Numbered from the stretch's first letter, positions 15,538 through 22,902 are shown. The stretch is DNA of 24,595 nucleotides from JAICLL01 sp035252155 (GCA_035252155.1 DATFDL010000322.1:1-24595), one strand, 5' to 3'. Notes: generated by a model not told the origin, from the letters alone. Numbers and translations: made by a program.

Positions 15538-16326
15538 CTAGCGAGATTCGGATTGCGCCGCCGTCCAAGCTTCGAACTCTGTGATCGAGGCATAGGGTCG
15601 ATCCGCTTTCGTGCGCCCATAGTGCCTCCAATAGGCATCGCAGAAATCCTTGCCATACTTTGCAAAGGGGCCGCGTCCCGCGCGAAGGTCGTCGATTTCG
15701 GTCGTTGCAAACGACCCGATGTTCGCGGTGTTGCCGCTGCCCGGCTTGATGCCGACGATCTTGTATTTCTCTTGGACAAAATACTCCACATCCAGGTACG
15801 GGCAAAGCAAGGTCGGCAGTTCAGATCGGCGGTAAACCTTCGCGGGCACGCCTTCGCGACGAGTATAAAGAAAACCAATTACCCAGTGATCGGAGTACTC
15901 GTGGTAGGGATGAGCGATGTTCTTTTTTGCCGTCGTCGATCGCAAATACGAGGTATAGGAGCCCAGTGTGAACGAAAACGGCCTGATGCCGCCGCTTGCA
16001 TAGAAGCGTCGATACGTCGTCTTCACATCAATTGCGATTCGCGGCGGCCTTCCGTCGGCAACCGACAGCGTAAAGTCGGGATAGACTGTTTGGTTCGATC
16101 CTTCGGCGGTGTAGCCATGCGCGTCAGCGATCTCATGGACGATAGGCGCAATAAGACCCTCGAACACGGTTGAGATGACCTTCGAGTCAGTTCCGAATGC
16201 ATAGACCTTGTCGTCGGGCGTAAGAAATCCAACCGCCTGCCACGTCGGATTCAAGGCTCGAACCTTGGCGTCGAATTGCCTGCGAAAACGCCGGAAATCA
16301 AGTCGGCCCATGCGCGCGCTACACAT
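15538..16326 (-). CDS. EcoRV-like type II restriction endonuclease
   Basis: The 262-residue protein aligns along its length with EcoRV (245 residues) as I recall it. Shared blocks are FGTDSKVISTVFE, YPDFTL, IAIDVKTTY, SFTLGSYTSYLR, HWVIGFLYTR, GSGNTANIGS and the YWRHYGRT region near the end. The PD-(D/E)xK catalytic set is intact: Glu56, Asp84, Asp100 and Lys102 correspond to EcoRV E45, D74, D90 and K92, with the same 16-residue D-D spacing. The DNA-recognition loop GSGNT (196-200) is conserved, then Ala201 replaces a Thr. Cleavage of GATATC is therefore a reasonable prediction. The ATG at 16326 overlaps the end of the controller gene by 8 bases; Met6 (16311) is an alternative start. Confidence 0.93.
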   Translation of the reverse strand: MCSARMGRLDFRRFRRQFDAKVRALNPTWQAVGFLTPDDKVYAFGTDSKVISTVFEGLIAPIVHEIADAHGYTAEGSNQTVYPDFTLSVADGRPPRIAIDVKTTYRRFYASGGIRPFSFTLGSYTSYLRSTTAKKNIAHPYHEYSDHWVIGFLYTRREGVPAKVYRRSELPTLLCPYLDVEYFVQEKYKIVGIKPGSGNTANIGSFATTEIDDLRAGRGPFAKYGKDFCDAYWRHYGRTKADRPYASITEFEAWTAAQSESR

Positions 16327-16540
16327 CCTTCACAAGCTGCCAAATCGGGATGCCGAACGCATTGGCGATGACTTCGATGTTCCGAAGCGAAACATTGCGT
16401 TCTCCCCGTTCAATTCCGCCGATGTAGGTGCGATCAAGACCGCACCGGCTGGCAAACTCTTCTTGCGAAAGGCCGGCTCGGCGGCGGAATTCGCGGACCC
16501 GTGTTCCAAACCTGACGAGAATGTCTTGCCGATCGGCCAT
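16319..16540 (-). CDS. XRE-family controller (C) protein of the R-M system
   Basis: This 73-residue protein is a single helix-turn-helix domain: FRRRAGLSQEEFASRCGLDR then TYIGGIERGERNVSL, characteristic of type II R-M controller proteins. These activate the endonuclease gene (and themselves) at low level and repress at high level, delaying cleavage until DNA is methylated. I chose the ATG at 16540 (MADRQDIL), with GAGG 11 bases upstream. The open frame extends to a GTG at 16678, but that lies inside the putative C-box. The TAG stop lies inside the start of the endonuclease gene (8-base overlap), indicating a translationally coupled C-R operon. Confidence 0.9.
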   Translation of the reverse strand: MADRQDILVRFGTRVREFRRRAGLSQEEFASRCGLDRTYIGGIERGERNVSLRNIEVIANAFGIPIWQLVKDV

Positions 16541-16665
16541 CGAATCAGCATCCTCTATTTCTGTCACCACCACATGGCGACGCATCTCGCTGACAGACTT
16601 GGCGCCGGTGTTCCCGATACAGTGTGGCGAGGCCGGCGACCATTCAGGAATTTGAGGCCCCGATG

Positions 16666-16691
16666 CCGAAGAGTCCACGGACTATGGGTAT
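16666..16691 (-). promoter_or_regulatory. C-box-like operator of the R-M controller
   Basis: The minus strand reads CATAGTCCGTGGACTC. Its centre, AGTCC-gt-GGACT (16683-16672), is the core seen between the two dimer sites of known C-boxes (ATAGTCCGTGGACT type). The inner half-sites are intact while the outer halves (GACT and AGTC expected) are degenerate. It lies about 130 bases upstream of the chosen controller start, farther than usual, so a leader or an alternative start is implied. Confidence 0.5.
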
Positions 16692-16734
16692 CAGCGAGGG
16701 CGCGCGGGAAGCAGGCGCCAATGAGAGTTCAGAG

Positions 16735-16749
16735 ACAGCGAGTCGCTGT
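16735..16749. repeat. 15-base perfect palindrome
   Basis: ACAGCGA-G-TCGCTGT lies in the 370-base spacer between the controller gene and the Gly-rich protein gene. A related GCGACTCG follows at about 16759. It may be a protein-binding site; the single-base centre makes an RNA terminator unlikely. Confidence 0.35.
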
Positions 16750-16842
16750 TTAAAAGTTGCGACTCGAGGCGGGAGGTGATTTCCGCGTGCTTAGATCAAG
16801 CGGCTTGTGACGAGAGCAGGTGTCGCTCAAATGTCCGAATGA

Positions 16843-16882
16843 CACGAATCACACGAATTCGTGAGGATTCGTGTGATTCGTG
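16843..16882. terminator. Hairpin downstream of the Gly/Tyr-rich protein gene
   Basis: CACGAATCACACGAAT (16843-16858) and ATTCGTGTGATTCGTG (16867-16882) form a perfect 16-base stem with an 8-base loop, starting about 31 bases after the TAA of the minus-strand gene that ends at 16914. No long T tract follows, so it could be a dispersed palindromic repeat used as a 3' end rather than a classical terminator. Confidence 0.5.
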
Positions 16883-16913
16883 GTCCTTCGCTCTTCGGCT
16901 GTTCCGGTAACGG

Positions 16914-17270
16914 TTACCAGACGTTGAAGCCGCCCCAAGCGCCGTAGTTCGGGCTGCTGAAGGCGCCAGCGCCGAAGGCGGGCACATAACCGAACGAATA
17001 GTTCGGGAAATAGTTATAGCCCAGGCCGCTATAGGCGTTTCCCCAGCCGCCGACTCCATAGCCAAAGCCCGGATAGCCGCCGAAGCCGCGATAACCATAG
17101 CCGTAGGGATAGCCGAAGCCGCGATAGCCGCCAAAACCGTATCCGCCGTAGCCCCCGAAGGCGGCGCCGTGGTGATGATGATGGCCGTGCGCCAAGGCGG
17201 TTTGCCCTGTGCCGAATAGCAGAATTGCCAACAGGGCCAATGGCAATGCGTAACGAGTAATGCGGGTCAT
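16914..17270 (-). CDS. Secreted Gly/Tyr-rich protein of unknown function
   Basis: The 118-residue protein starts at the ATG at 17270, preceded by a strong AAGGAAGG Shine-Dalgarno. An upstream open extension to 17474 is probably not translated. Residues 1-26 (TRITRYALPLALLAILLF, then QTALA) are a clear Sec signal peptide. The mature part begins with HGHHHHHG, then has many GYGG/GFGG/GYP-type repeats rich in Gly, Tyr and Phe, and ends GAWGGFNVW. Such low-complexity proteins are often extracellular or envelope-associated. The His cluster could bind metal, but this is a guess. No domain was recognised. Confidence 0.75.
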   Translation of the reverse strand: MTRITRYALPLALLAILLFGTGQTALAHGHHHHHGAAFGGYGGYGFGGYRGFGYPYGYGYRGFGGYPGFGYGVGGWGNAYSGLGYNYFPNYSFGYVPAFGAGAFSSPNYGAWGGFNVW

Positions 17271-17501
17271 GGCTGCCTTCCTTTCTGGCGAGTGTTCGAG
17301 ATCGCGAACGATCAGGGCAAGTGTTGTTGCCTCGTTCCGGCCAGGATGAAAGGCAAGCAGCATGCCACCGCGGAAAACGGACGCCCCAACCGCTAATTTC
17401 ACGGCAAAAATGAATGAAAACGGCCGAAGGCAGCCATCGGTTGATTCATGGGGCTGTCGTCCAAACGATGACACTCTGCATCGGTTCTGATAATGCCGCC
17501 T

Positions 17502-17984
17502 CTACCCGCGGCCTTCGGCCAGCAGGGCCACGCCGGGGCGGCCGGCCGCTTGGCAGGCGCGGTAGTGCTCGATGAGCCGCTCGGCGGCGTCGGATTGGTC
17601 GAGCAATACGTAATCGAGCCCCCAGGCTTTCAACACCGGCTCGGTGAACCGCCGGGCTGAATCGGTCGAGCCTTCGAGTAAATAACTGCGGTAGCCAACG
17701 ATCGCATAGAGCGGCAAGCCCAGATCAAACAGCGCGTTGCGCAGCGAATCGCCCGACTCGAACAGCCCGGTGCATTGCATCACCACCACCGGCCGGCAAC
17801 CACCCAGGTGCAACCCGGACGCGATGGCCCACGCTTCGCCCTCGCGGCAGATGCGCACCAACCGCGGCGCGGCTGCGCCCGCCAGCGCCGCTTCCCAGGT
17901 GCCCAGCGTCGAGTCGGGCAGCCAGATAACGTGGGTGACGTCCAAGGTGGTGAGAGCGGAAACGACTTGCGGGCCGGAGAGCAT
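17502..17984 (-). CDS. ThDP-binding decarboxylase alpha-type subunit (sulfopyruvate/phosphonopyruvate decarboxylase-like)
   Basis: The 160-residue protein covers only the N-terminal pyrimidine-binding (PYR) half of a thiamine-diphosphate decarboxylase. Key features are VIWLPDSTLGTWEAAL, RICREGEAWAIASGLHLGG with the conserved catalytic Glu in CREGEA, VVMQCTGLFESGDSLRNAL and IVGYRS. This resembles the alpha subunit of sulfopyruvate decarboxylase (ComD) and the front half of phosphonopyruvate decarboxylase. The partner subunit with the diphosphate-binding (PP) domain should lie next to it but is absent on both sides. The start codon is preceded by (TCYGACC)3 heptads and a C-rich stretch, not by a normal ribosome-binding site. 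Confidence 0.75.
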   Translation of the reverse strand: MLSGPQVVSALTTLDVTHVIWLPDSTLGTWEAALAGAAAPRLVRICREGEAWAIASGLHLGGCRPVVVMQCTGLFESGDSLRNALFDLGLPLYAIVGYRSYLLEGSTDSARRFTEPVLKAWGLDYVLLDQSDAAERLIEHYRACQAAGRPGVALLAEGRG

Positions 17985-18144
17985 GGAAAAAGGGGGCGGG
18001 GGTCAGAGGTCGGAGGTCAGGGATTCTTGTTCAAGGCTTGCAGGTGCGCGCCGACCATTACAGGTATACCAAAATTCTGAACCCTGAACCCTGAACCCTG
18101 AACCCTTGCACGACCCTGAACCCTTGCACGACCCTGAACCCTTT
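17985..18144. repeat. Intergenic heptad repeat block, second locus
   Basis: On the plus strand: (GGTCRGR)3 at 18001-18021, a unique middle, (TGAACCC)4 at 18078-18105, then two copies of an 18-base unit TGCACGACCCTGAACCCT to about 18143, just after the TGA stop of the gene ending at 18145. In mRNA sense the order is stop, GGGTTCA-type repeats, unique part, TCYGACC heptads, start codon. This is the same order as in the 4159-4405 spacer. The sequence next to the array (AAAATTC) resembles AAAGTGC and AAAATGC at the first locus. Confidence 0.85.
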
Positions 18145-19200
18145 TCAGTCTCTCACAGGCTTCAGCGTCGTCACCCACAACAGCGGCTTGCCGGCGTCGT
18201 CCAACCGCCACTCGCCTTTCAAGCTCGACTGAAACAACAGCTTGTCGATGATCCGATAATACCACGACTTGCCCGGCGGAAAGGTGACCCGTGCTTTGGT
18301 GACATCGATGTCCTGCCGGGCGAGCGCGTAACGGTCGTAAAGAATCGGCGCTCCCAATTTTTCGCTGATGGCCGTGAGGGCCTCATCGAGCGGGTAGTCG
18401 TCGATGTCGACGTTGAGCGTCTCGAACAAGGCCGGCAACACGTCGCGGGGCTTTTTCGGTTCGAGCGGCCAGCCCGGCGGCCAGGTGATCTGCTTGGCGG
18501 CGGGTTTGATAATCGCGTATTCGACTTGCTTGCGGGCGTTGCGGCGGGGCGCCAGGCCCAGGCCAGCGCCGCGCAGGGCATAGGCCAGCGCGGTACCGGC
18601 CGCCAGCGATTTCAGCTCGGTGCGGATCGGCTCGGCATCTGCGAGCGGCGTCTTCGCCAGGCGATCGACCACGACGGGATGCTTGAGCCGGGCCGACAGC
18701 TTGCTGAGCAGATCGGCCGGCGTCAATTCCGTGGTGCCGATACCGACCCGGCGGCTGAGATCGGAATTGACCGCGGCAAGCTGCCCGGCGTCGAGATGGA
18801 AGGGCCCTTGCGGCGCGTCGGCCTGGTTCGGTCCCTGGTCGCGCAAGTTGGCCAACCAATCGGCCAGCCGGGCCCGATCGCGCAGCCCGAACTTTCCGCC
18901 GGGCAAGACCAGCACGTCGCCCGCCTGCAAAAGCCCGGTGACTCGATAGACCGGGCTGGCCTTGGTGCCAGCCGTTTTGGTTTCGGCCTTTTCGCCATCG
19001 AACGCCTTGCGGATACGGAGGTTGTCGATGCCTAGCTCGGTGAACAGCCGATACCATTGCTGCTGCGAAGTGGCGATAAACGTCCGTTCGGTGGCGAGCT
19101 CAATTTCGACCCGCGCCTGCCCGGCCGCCGAGCCGGCCGGCAGCCAGAAGGCCACAGCGGCAAAGGCGAGAGCGGCGATAGGAAGACGAGGGGCGATCAT
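18145..19200 (-). CDS. Secreted protein of unknown function
   Basis: The 351-residue protein has an N-terminal signal peptide (PIAALAFAAVAFWLPAG, cleavage near AAGQA). The rest is soluble-looking. It contains KLSARLKHPVVVDR and ALTAISEKLGAPILYDRYAL, two similar blocks resembling the short STN/secretin-type repeats in which a helix is followed by a V-x-(V/Y)D strand. A Pro-rich stretch WPPGWPLEPKKP separates them. It is probably periplasmic and may be planctomycete-specific. It precedes the decarboxylase-like gene on the same strand, separated by the heptad repeat block. No enzymatic motif was seen. Confidence 0.7.
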   Translation of the reverse strand: MIAPRLPIAALAFAAVAFWLPAGSAAGQARVEIELATERTFIATSQQQWYRLFTELGIDNLRIRKAFDGEKAETKTAGTKASPVYRVTGLLQAGDVLVLPGGKFGLRDRARLADWLANLRDQGPNQADAPQGPFHLDAGQLAAVNSDLSRRVGIGTTELTPADLLSKLSARLKHPVVVDRLAKTPLADAEPIRTELKSLAAGTALAYALRGAGLGLAPRRNARKQVEYAIIKPAAKQITWPPGWPLEPKKPRDVLPALFETLNVDIDDYPLDEALTAISEKLGAPILYDRYALARQDIDVTKARVTFPPGKSWYYRIIDKLLFQSSLKGEWRLDDAGKPLLWVTTLKPVRD

Positions 19201-19417
19201 GAGTACGGTTGTGATTTGCGGCAGTTGAATTGCATTGTGATATTCTCCCTTTATTTGTGGGCTTTGGCAAACCGCGACGAGCCTTGAATCTCCGGAGCAT
19301 GGCTTTCTAGACCGGCAACGGCTGGATTTTCGGAGGCATAGCTCGGGCGTTCAATGGGTGTCGATCGTGGTACAATGATGCCAGCCAGAATTCTCAGCAC
19401 ACCACACGCAAGGACAA
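19201..19417. other. Divergent promoter region, no gene
   Basis: Spacer between two divergently transcribed genes. TACAAT at about 19370-19375 is a fair -10 element for the plus-strand membrane protein, with only a weak -35 (GTTCAA) 16 bases upstream. Nothing else stands out. Confidence 0.3.
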
Positions 19418-19936
19418 ATGTTATTTGCCGAGGACGCGGAAATCCTCTATCCGCGCAAGGCGAAGTGGTATGTCATCTTCGTCTTCAGTCTGGCCTTTTC
19501 CGCCGGTGGTTACGCGATGGCGGCGTTGTTGCCAGGGCGCAATCACACCGTGGGTTATGCGGTCTGTGCACTTTTTGGCTTACTCGCGGCTACATCGTTT
19601 TTGGTTTTGGTTCCGGGCAGTTCGTTCGTGCGAATTACGCCCGAGGGACTCTCGATCCGCACGCTTTGGCGAAACCATCATTATCGTTGGGCAGACATCG
19701 AGCGGTTTGGAGTCGCTGAGGTCACCACCGTTCACAAAGGCGTGGCTCATCGCCACCGCATGGTCGGCTTCAATTTTTCGGAGTTCTATCAAGCGTCGAA
19801 ACGAAAACGCCGCGCTATTTCATGGAACGAGCGTTTATGTGGGTTTCAGGCGGCGCTGCCAGACAACTACGGCTGGAACCACGCCGACCTAGCCGAACAT
19901 CTTAACGAGTTGCTCGACAGATATGGCAGGATGTGA
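19418..19936 (+). CDS. Small membrane protein with PH-like domain
   Basis: The 172-residue protein has two hydrophobic helices (about 17-39 and 45-67). The cytoplasmic domain starts with SSFVRITPEGLSIRTLWR followed by HHYRWADIERFGV, the pattern of bacterial PH-like domains of the STM3941 type. After that it is basic (KRKRR) and ends in a helical tail (HADLAEHLNELLDRYGRM). No enzymatic motif was seen. The role is unknown; in related proteins the domain is thought to be structural. The start is supported by a typical N-terminus rather than a strong ribosome-binding site. Confidence 0.7.
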   Translation: MLFAEDAEILYPRKAKWYVIFVFSLAFSAGGYAMAALLPGRNHTVGYAVCALFGLLAATSFLVLVPGSSFVRITPEGLSIRTLWRNHHYRWADIERFGVAEVTTVHKGVAHRHRMVGFNFSEFYQASKRKRRAISWNERLCGFQAALPDNYGWNHADLAEHLNELLDRYGRM

Positions 19937-20029
19937 ACAAGTGTTAAAGTCGGCAGAGTCCCGCACCCGATGCTAGGAGAAGAGGCGCCGCCAACGCACG
20001 TCCGCGCCAGGCTTGGCCCGAGGGGGGGC

Positions 20030-20599
20030 ATGAGTTCGACCGATCCGAAGCCGCTGCCATCGCTCGGTTTCTTGACCGTCGTCCAATACGAGCAACATGG
20101 TTTTCTGGGGGGCTATCTGGTGCTCAACACCAGCGGCCGGCCCTTGGAATTCCATTGCACCGCGCCGGTCAAGCCCAACCGGGCCCAAGAGATCCTCTAT
20201 GGGCCGACGCTCGAACCGTATTTGTATGGCGAGCAGATCGGCCAGGCATTGATCGCCAAAAGCCAACTGGAGCCGCTGGTGATCTGCACCGATCTGGCGC
20301 CGGTGCTTGCCGTGCGCGAGTACGTTTCCATGCCCGTGACGCTGGTGGTTCAGGCAGAGGCCACGCCGGCGGGCGCCTCGGAGGCCAGCCGCGTCTACCG
20401 AGTCGACGCAGCCGCCGAGCGGTTGAAGGGGCCAATCTTTTCGCTCGGGCAGAATCGTCTAGCGATTGCTCCCGCACACGCCGCCGATCGAGAGCGCGTG
20501 ACCGCCGCCCTGACGCCGCTCTCGGAACATTTTGATCTTTCGGAACCGTTCGAGCGGATCCGCGGCGCCATCGACGAAGCGCAGCGGAGCGGCCGATGA
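20030..20599 (+). CDS. Hypothetical protein coupled to the SNF2 helicase gene
   Basis: The protein has 189 residues from the ATG at 20030 (MSSTDPKPLP), preceded by a purine-rich AGGGGGG. The frame is open upstream to 19970 but that part looks non-coding. The sequence is soluble-looking: LPSLGFLTVVQYEQHGFLGG, GYLVLNTSGRPLEFHCTAP, then YGEQIGQALI, and a helical end. No domain is recognised with certainty. Its last bases overlap the start of the helicase gene (ATGA), so the two are translationally coupled and probably act together. Confidence 0.75.
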   Translation: MSSTDPKPLPSLGFLTVVQYEQHGFLGGYLVLNTSGRPLEFHCTAPVKPNRAQEILYGPTLEPYLYGEQIGQALIAKSQLEPLVICTDLAPVLAVREYVSMPVTLVVQAEATPAGASEASRVYRVDAAAERLKGPIFSLGQNRLAIAPAHAADRERVTAALTPLSEHFDLSEPFERIRGAIDEAQRSGR

Positions 20600-22374
20600 A
20601 CGCCGACGGTTTCAACACCGCGGCATCCGGCGGCGGCTGGAGCTGGCGGGCAGAGGAGTTGCGCCCCGCCGCTTTGCCAACATTGCCGCTGGCCCTCGAC
20701 GTGAGTGTCGAGCCGCAGGCGGCCTCAGCCACCGGACCCGCGCAGGCATGGCTGCCGCCCTGGACTACGCCGGGCGTCGTCTCGCTGCCGTTCACCCCGC
20801 CGCGGTTAAAAACCACGACGTTCGTCTTTCCGATTGTCCAGCCGCTGAGCGAATCAACCGCGGAGCAACTGGTCAGCCTGCCAAAGGCCGGGCCGCCGCC
20901 AGCCTCCTCCGGTCCGTCGCTCACGCGCATCAAGCCGCCGGGCGACATCATCAAGCTCGAAGACCGCCTTTATTACGTGCTGCAGCCGCCGCTCGAAACC
21001 ATCGTCGGCAGTCCGATGTTGCACTTCCCGTTTCATCCGTTCCACTACCAGCTTGAGGGAGTGGCGTTTCTCTATCCGCGTTACGCCGCGATCTTGGCCG
21101 ACGAAATGGGGCTGGGCAAGACAATGCAGGCCATCACGGCCATCCGGCTGCTGTTGCACGCCGGAGAGCTCCACCGCGTGCTCTTGGTCTGTCCGAAACC
21201 GCTGGTGACGAATTGGCAGCGAGAGTTTCAGCTTTGGTCGCCCGAGTTGCCGCTGACGGTGATCGAGGGCGATCCGGCCAAACGCCGCTGGCAATGGCAG
21301 TTGGCCGAAGCCCCCATCAAGATCGCCAACTATGAGCTGCTGCACCGCGACCGCGAGCTGCTGACCGCGCCGGGCATGCACTTCGACCTGGTGGTGCTCG
21401 ACGAATCGCAGCGCATCAAAAACCGCTCGAGCACCACGTCGCACATCGTGCGGTCGATTCCCCGCAGCCGCAACTGGGCGTTGACGGGCACGCCGGTCGA
21501 AAACAGCCCGGACGATCTGGTGGGCATTTTTGAATTCCTCTCGCCCGGCTATCTGACATCGCAGATGAAGCCGCGGCGGATGGGCAAGCTGGCCGGCGAC
21601 TATGTGCTGCGGCGGACTAAAGACCGCGTGCTCACCGAGCTGCCGCCCAAAATGTTTCGCGACGCCGACGTGAGCTTGACGTGCGAGCAGCGCGAGACCT
21701 ATCGGCTGGCCGAAGACGAGGGCGTGCTGCGGCTGACCAAGATGGGCGACGCGGCGACCATTCAGCACGTCTTCGAGCTGGTGCTGCGATTGAAGCAAAT
21801 CTGCAACTTCGACCCTGCCACCGGGGCCAGCTCCAAGCTGGAGCGGTTGGAGGCCGACCTGGAAGAAATCGCGGCCAGCGGGCAGAAGGCGTTGGTTTTC
21901 AGCCAGTGGGTGACGACGCTCGACGAGTTGGGGCGGCGGCTGCGGCGATTTCATCCGTTGGCATATCACGGCGGCGTGCCCTCGCGGCGGCGCGACGAAG
22001 TCATTCGCGAGTTCCGTGAAGGCCGCGACCGCACGTTGCTGTTGATCAGCTATGGGGCCGGCAGCCTGGGGCTGAACCTGCAATTCGCCGGCTATGTCTT
22101 TTTGTTCGATCGCTGGTGGAACCCGGCGGTCGAAGACCAGGCGATCAACCGCGTACACCGCATCGGGGCGGCCGGCCCGGTGACCGTCACCCGCTTTTTG
22201 GCGTTGGGCACGATCGAAGAGCGCATCAACCAGATACTGGAAGAGAAGCGCGAGATCTTCGATACGATCTTTTCGGACACCGAGCCGCACAAGCACACCG
22301 GCCTGACGCGGCAAGAGATCTTCGGGCTGTTTCAGCTTCGCTGCCCGGCCGGGCCGATCGAATTGGCGGCGTGA
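20596..22374 (+). CDS. SNF2-family DNA translocase/helicase
   Basis: The 592-residue superfamily 2 ATPase has both RecA-like lobes. Lobe 1: the Q-like HPFHYQLEGV region (about 147-155), motif I DEMGLGKT (169-176), motif Ia LLVCPKPLVTNWQREF, motif II DESQ (269-272) in place of DEAH, and motif III LTGTP (296-300). Lobe 2: VFSQWVTTLDELGRRL, SYGAGSLGLNLQFAG, and motif VI DQAINRVHRIG. The first 140 residues are unlike the core and may be a targeting part. It should move along double-stranded DNA to displace bound proteins. It is shorter than most HepA/RapA proteins and has no nuclease or zinc-finger domain that I can see. Confidence 0.93.
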   Translation: MNADGFNTAASGGGWSWRAEELRPAALPTLPLALDVSVEPQAASATGPAQAWLPPWTTPGVVSLPFTPPRLKTTTFVFPIVQPLSESTAEQLVSLPKAGPPPASSGPSLTRIKPPGDIIKLEDRLYYVLQPPLETIVGSPMLHFPFHPFHYQLEGVAFLYPRYAAILADEMGLGKTMQAITAIRLLLHAGELHRVLLVCPKPLVTNWQREFQLWSPELPLTVIEGDPAKRRWQWQLAEAPIKIANYELLHRDRELLTAPGMHFDLVVLDESQRIKNRSSTTSHIVRSIPRSRNWALTGTPVENSPDDLVGIFEFLSPGYLTSQMKPRRMGKLAGDYVLRRTKDRVLTELPPKMFRDADVSLTCEQRETYRLAEDEGVLRLTKMGDAATIQHVFELVLRLKQICNFDPATGASSKLERLEADLEEIAASGQKALVFSQWVTTLDELGRRLRRFHPLAYHGGVPSRRRDEVIREFREGRDRTLLLISYGAGSLGLNLQFAGYVFLFDRWWNPAVEDQAINRVHRIGAAGPVTVTRFLALGTIEERINQILEEKREIFDTIFSDTEPHKHTGLTRQEIFGLFQLRCPAGPIELAA

Positions 22375-22428
22375 TCACGGCCGCGGGGCAGTTCTGGGCC
22401 GGCTTCCCAAAACGGGACGCCCAAATGC

Positions 22429-22457
22429 TTGACAGCCGGCCCAGTTCTTTGTATTAG
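22429..22457 (+). promoter_or_regulatory. Sigma70-type promoter of the GntR-ABC operon
   Basis: A perfect -35 TTGACA (22429-22434), a 17-base spacer and TATTAG (22452-22457, 4 of 6 matches). The -35 also lies within a 10-base inverted pair, CTGGGCCGGC and GCCGGCCCAG, the second copy at 22435-22444. Confidence 0.6.
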
Positions 22458-22472
22458 TACATTCATACAAAG
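22447..22472. promoter_or_regulatory. Inverted-repeat operator overlapping the -10 element
   Basis: CTTTGTAT (22447-22454) and ATACAAAG (22465-22472) are perfect inverted half-sites 10 bases apart. They cover the -10 box and the expected transcription start, 20 bases before the GntR ATG. The position fits autorepression by the YtrA-type regulator encoded next to it. Confidence 0.55.
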
Positions 22473-22491
22473 CTTCTCGGTGCCCGCGGCC

Positions 22492-22902
22492 ATGCAACTG
22501 CATCTCTCTACCAGCGACGGTGTGCCGATCTATTTGCAGATCGTCAACCAGGTGAAATACCTGGTGGCCGCGGGCCGGCTCAAGCGCGATGAAGAGCTGC
22601 CGCCCATTCGCACGCTGGCCGAGCAACTGCTGATCAACCCCAATACCGTGGCGCGGGCCTATCGCGAGCTGGAGCTGGCCGGCGTGGTGACCAAGCGCCG
22701 CACGACGGGCACCTACGTCTCGGCCGCCGGCTCGCCCTTGGCCAAGCGCCAGCGGATCAAAATACTTACGCAGCGCGTCGACGCCCTGCTGGCCGAAGCG
22801 CGGCAAATGAACATCGATACCGAAGCCGTCGTCGAGCTGATTCAGGAGCGCGACGAAGCCCTCCGTTCACTGAACCCATTTGGGGTCGGACGGACGACCT
22901 AG
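22492..22902 (+). CDS. GntR-family regulator, YtrA type
   Basis: The protein has 136 residues from the ATG at 22492 (MQLHLSTSDG). The winged helix-turn-helix covers about 10-75: PIYLQIVNQVKYLVAAGRL, then LPPIRTLAEQLLINPNTVAR, AYRELELAGVV and TGTYVS. The C-terminal part is only a short helical dimerisation region, as in YtrA regulators, which control neighbouring ABC transporters. The ABC ATPase gene follows 62 bases later. The TAG stop lies inside a palindromic sequence (GACCT-aga-AGGTC), so the last codons may derive from a repeat. Confidence 0.92.
   Translation: MQLHLSTSDGVPIYLQIVNQVKYLVAAGRLKRDEELPPIRTLAEQLLINPNTVARAYRELELAGVVTKRRTTGTYVSAAGSPLAKRQRIKILTQRVDALLAEARQMNIDTEAVVELIQERDEALRSLNPFGVGRTT

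Noticed and set aside
16541..16678. Extended controller protein starting at a GTG at 16678
   Set aside because: It would start inside the C-box-like operator, the extra residues are low in similarity, and an ATG with a ribosome-binding site is present at 16540.
18078..18143. Short tandem repeats considered as a CRISPR array
   Set aside because: Units are 7 or 18 bases without variable spacers of 30 bases or more, and no cas genes are nearby.
20854..22314. 486-codon open frame on the minus strand
   Set aside because: It lies entirely opposite the helicase gene, whose motifs are complete; high GC content makes such shadow frames common.
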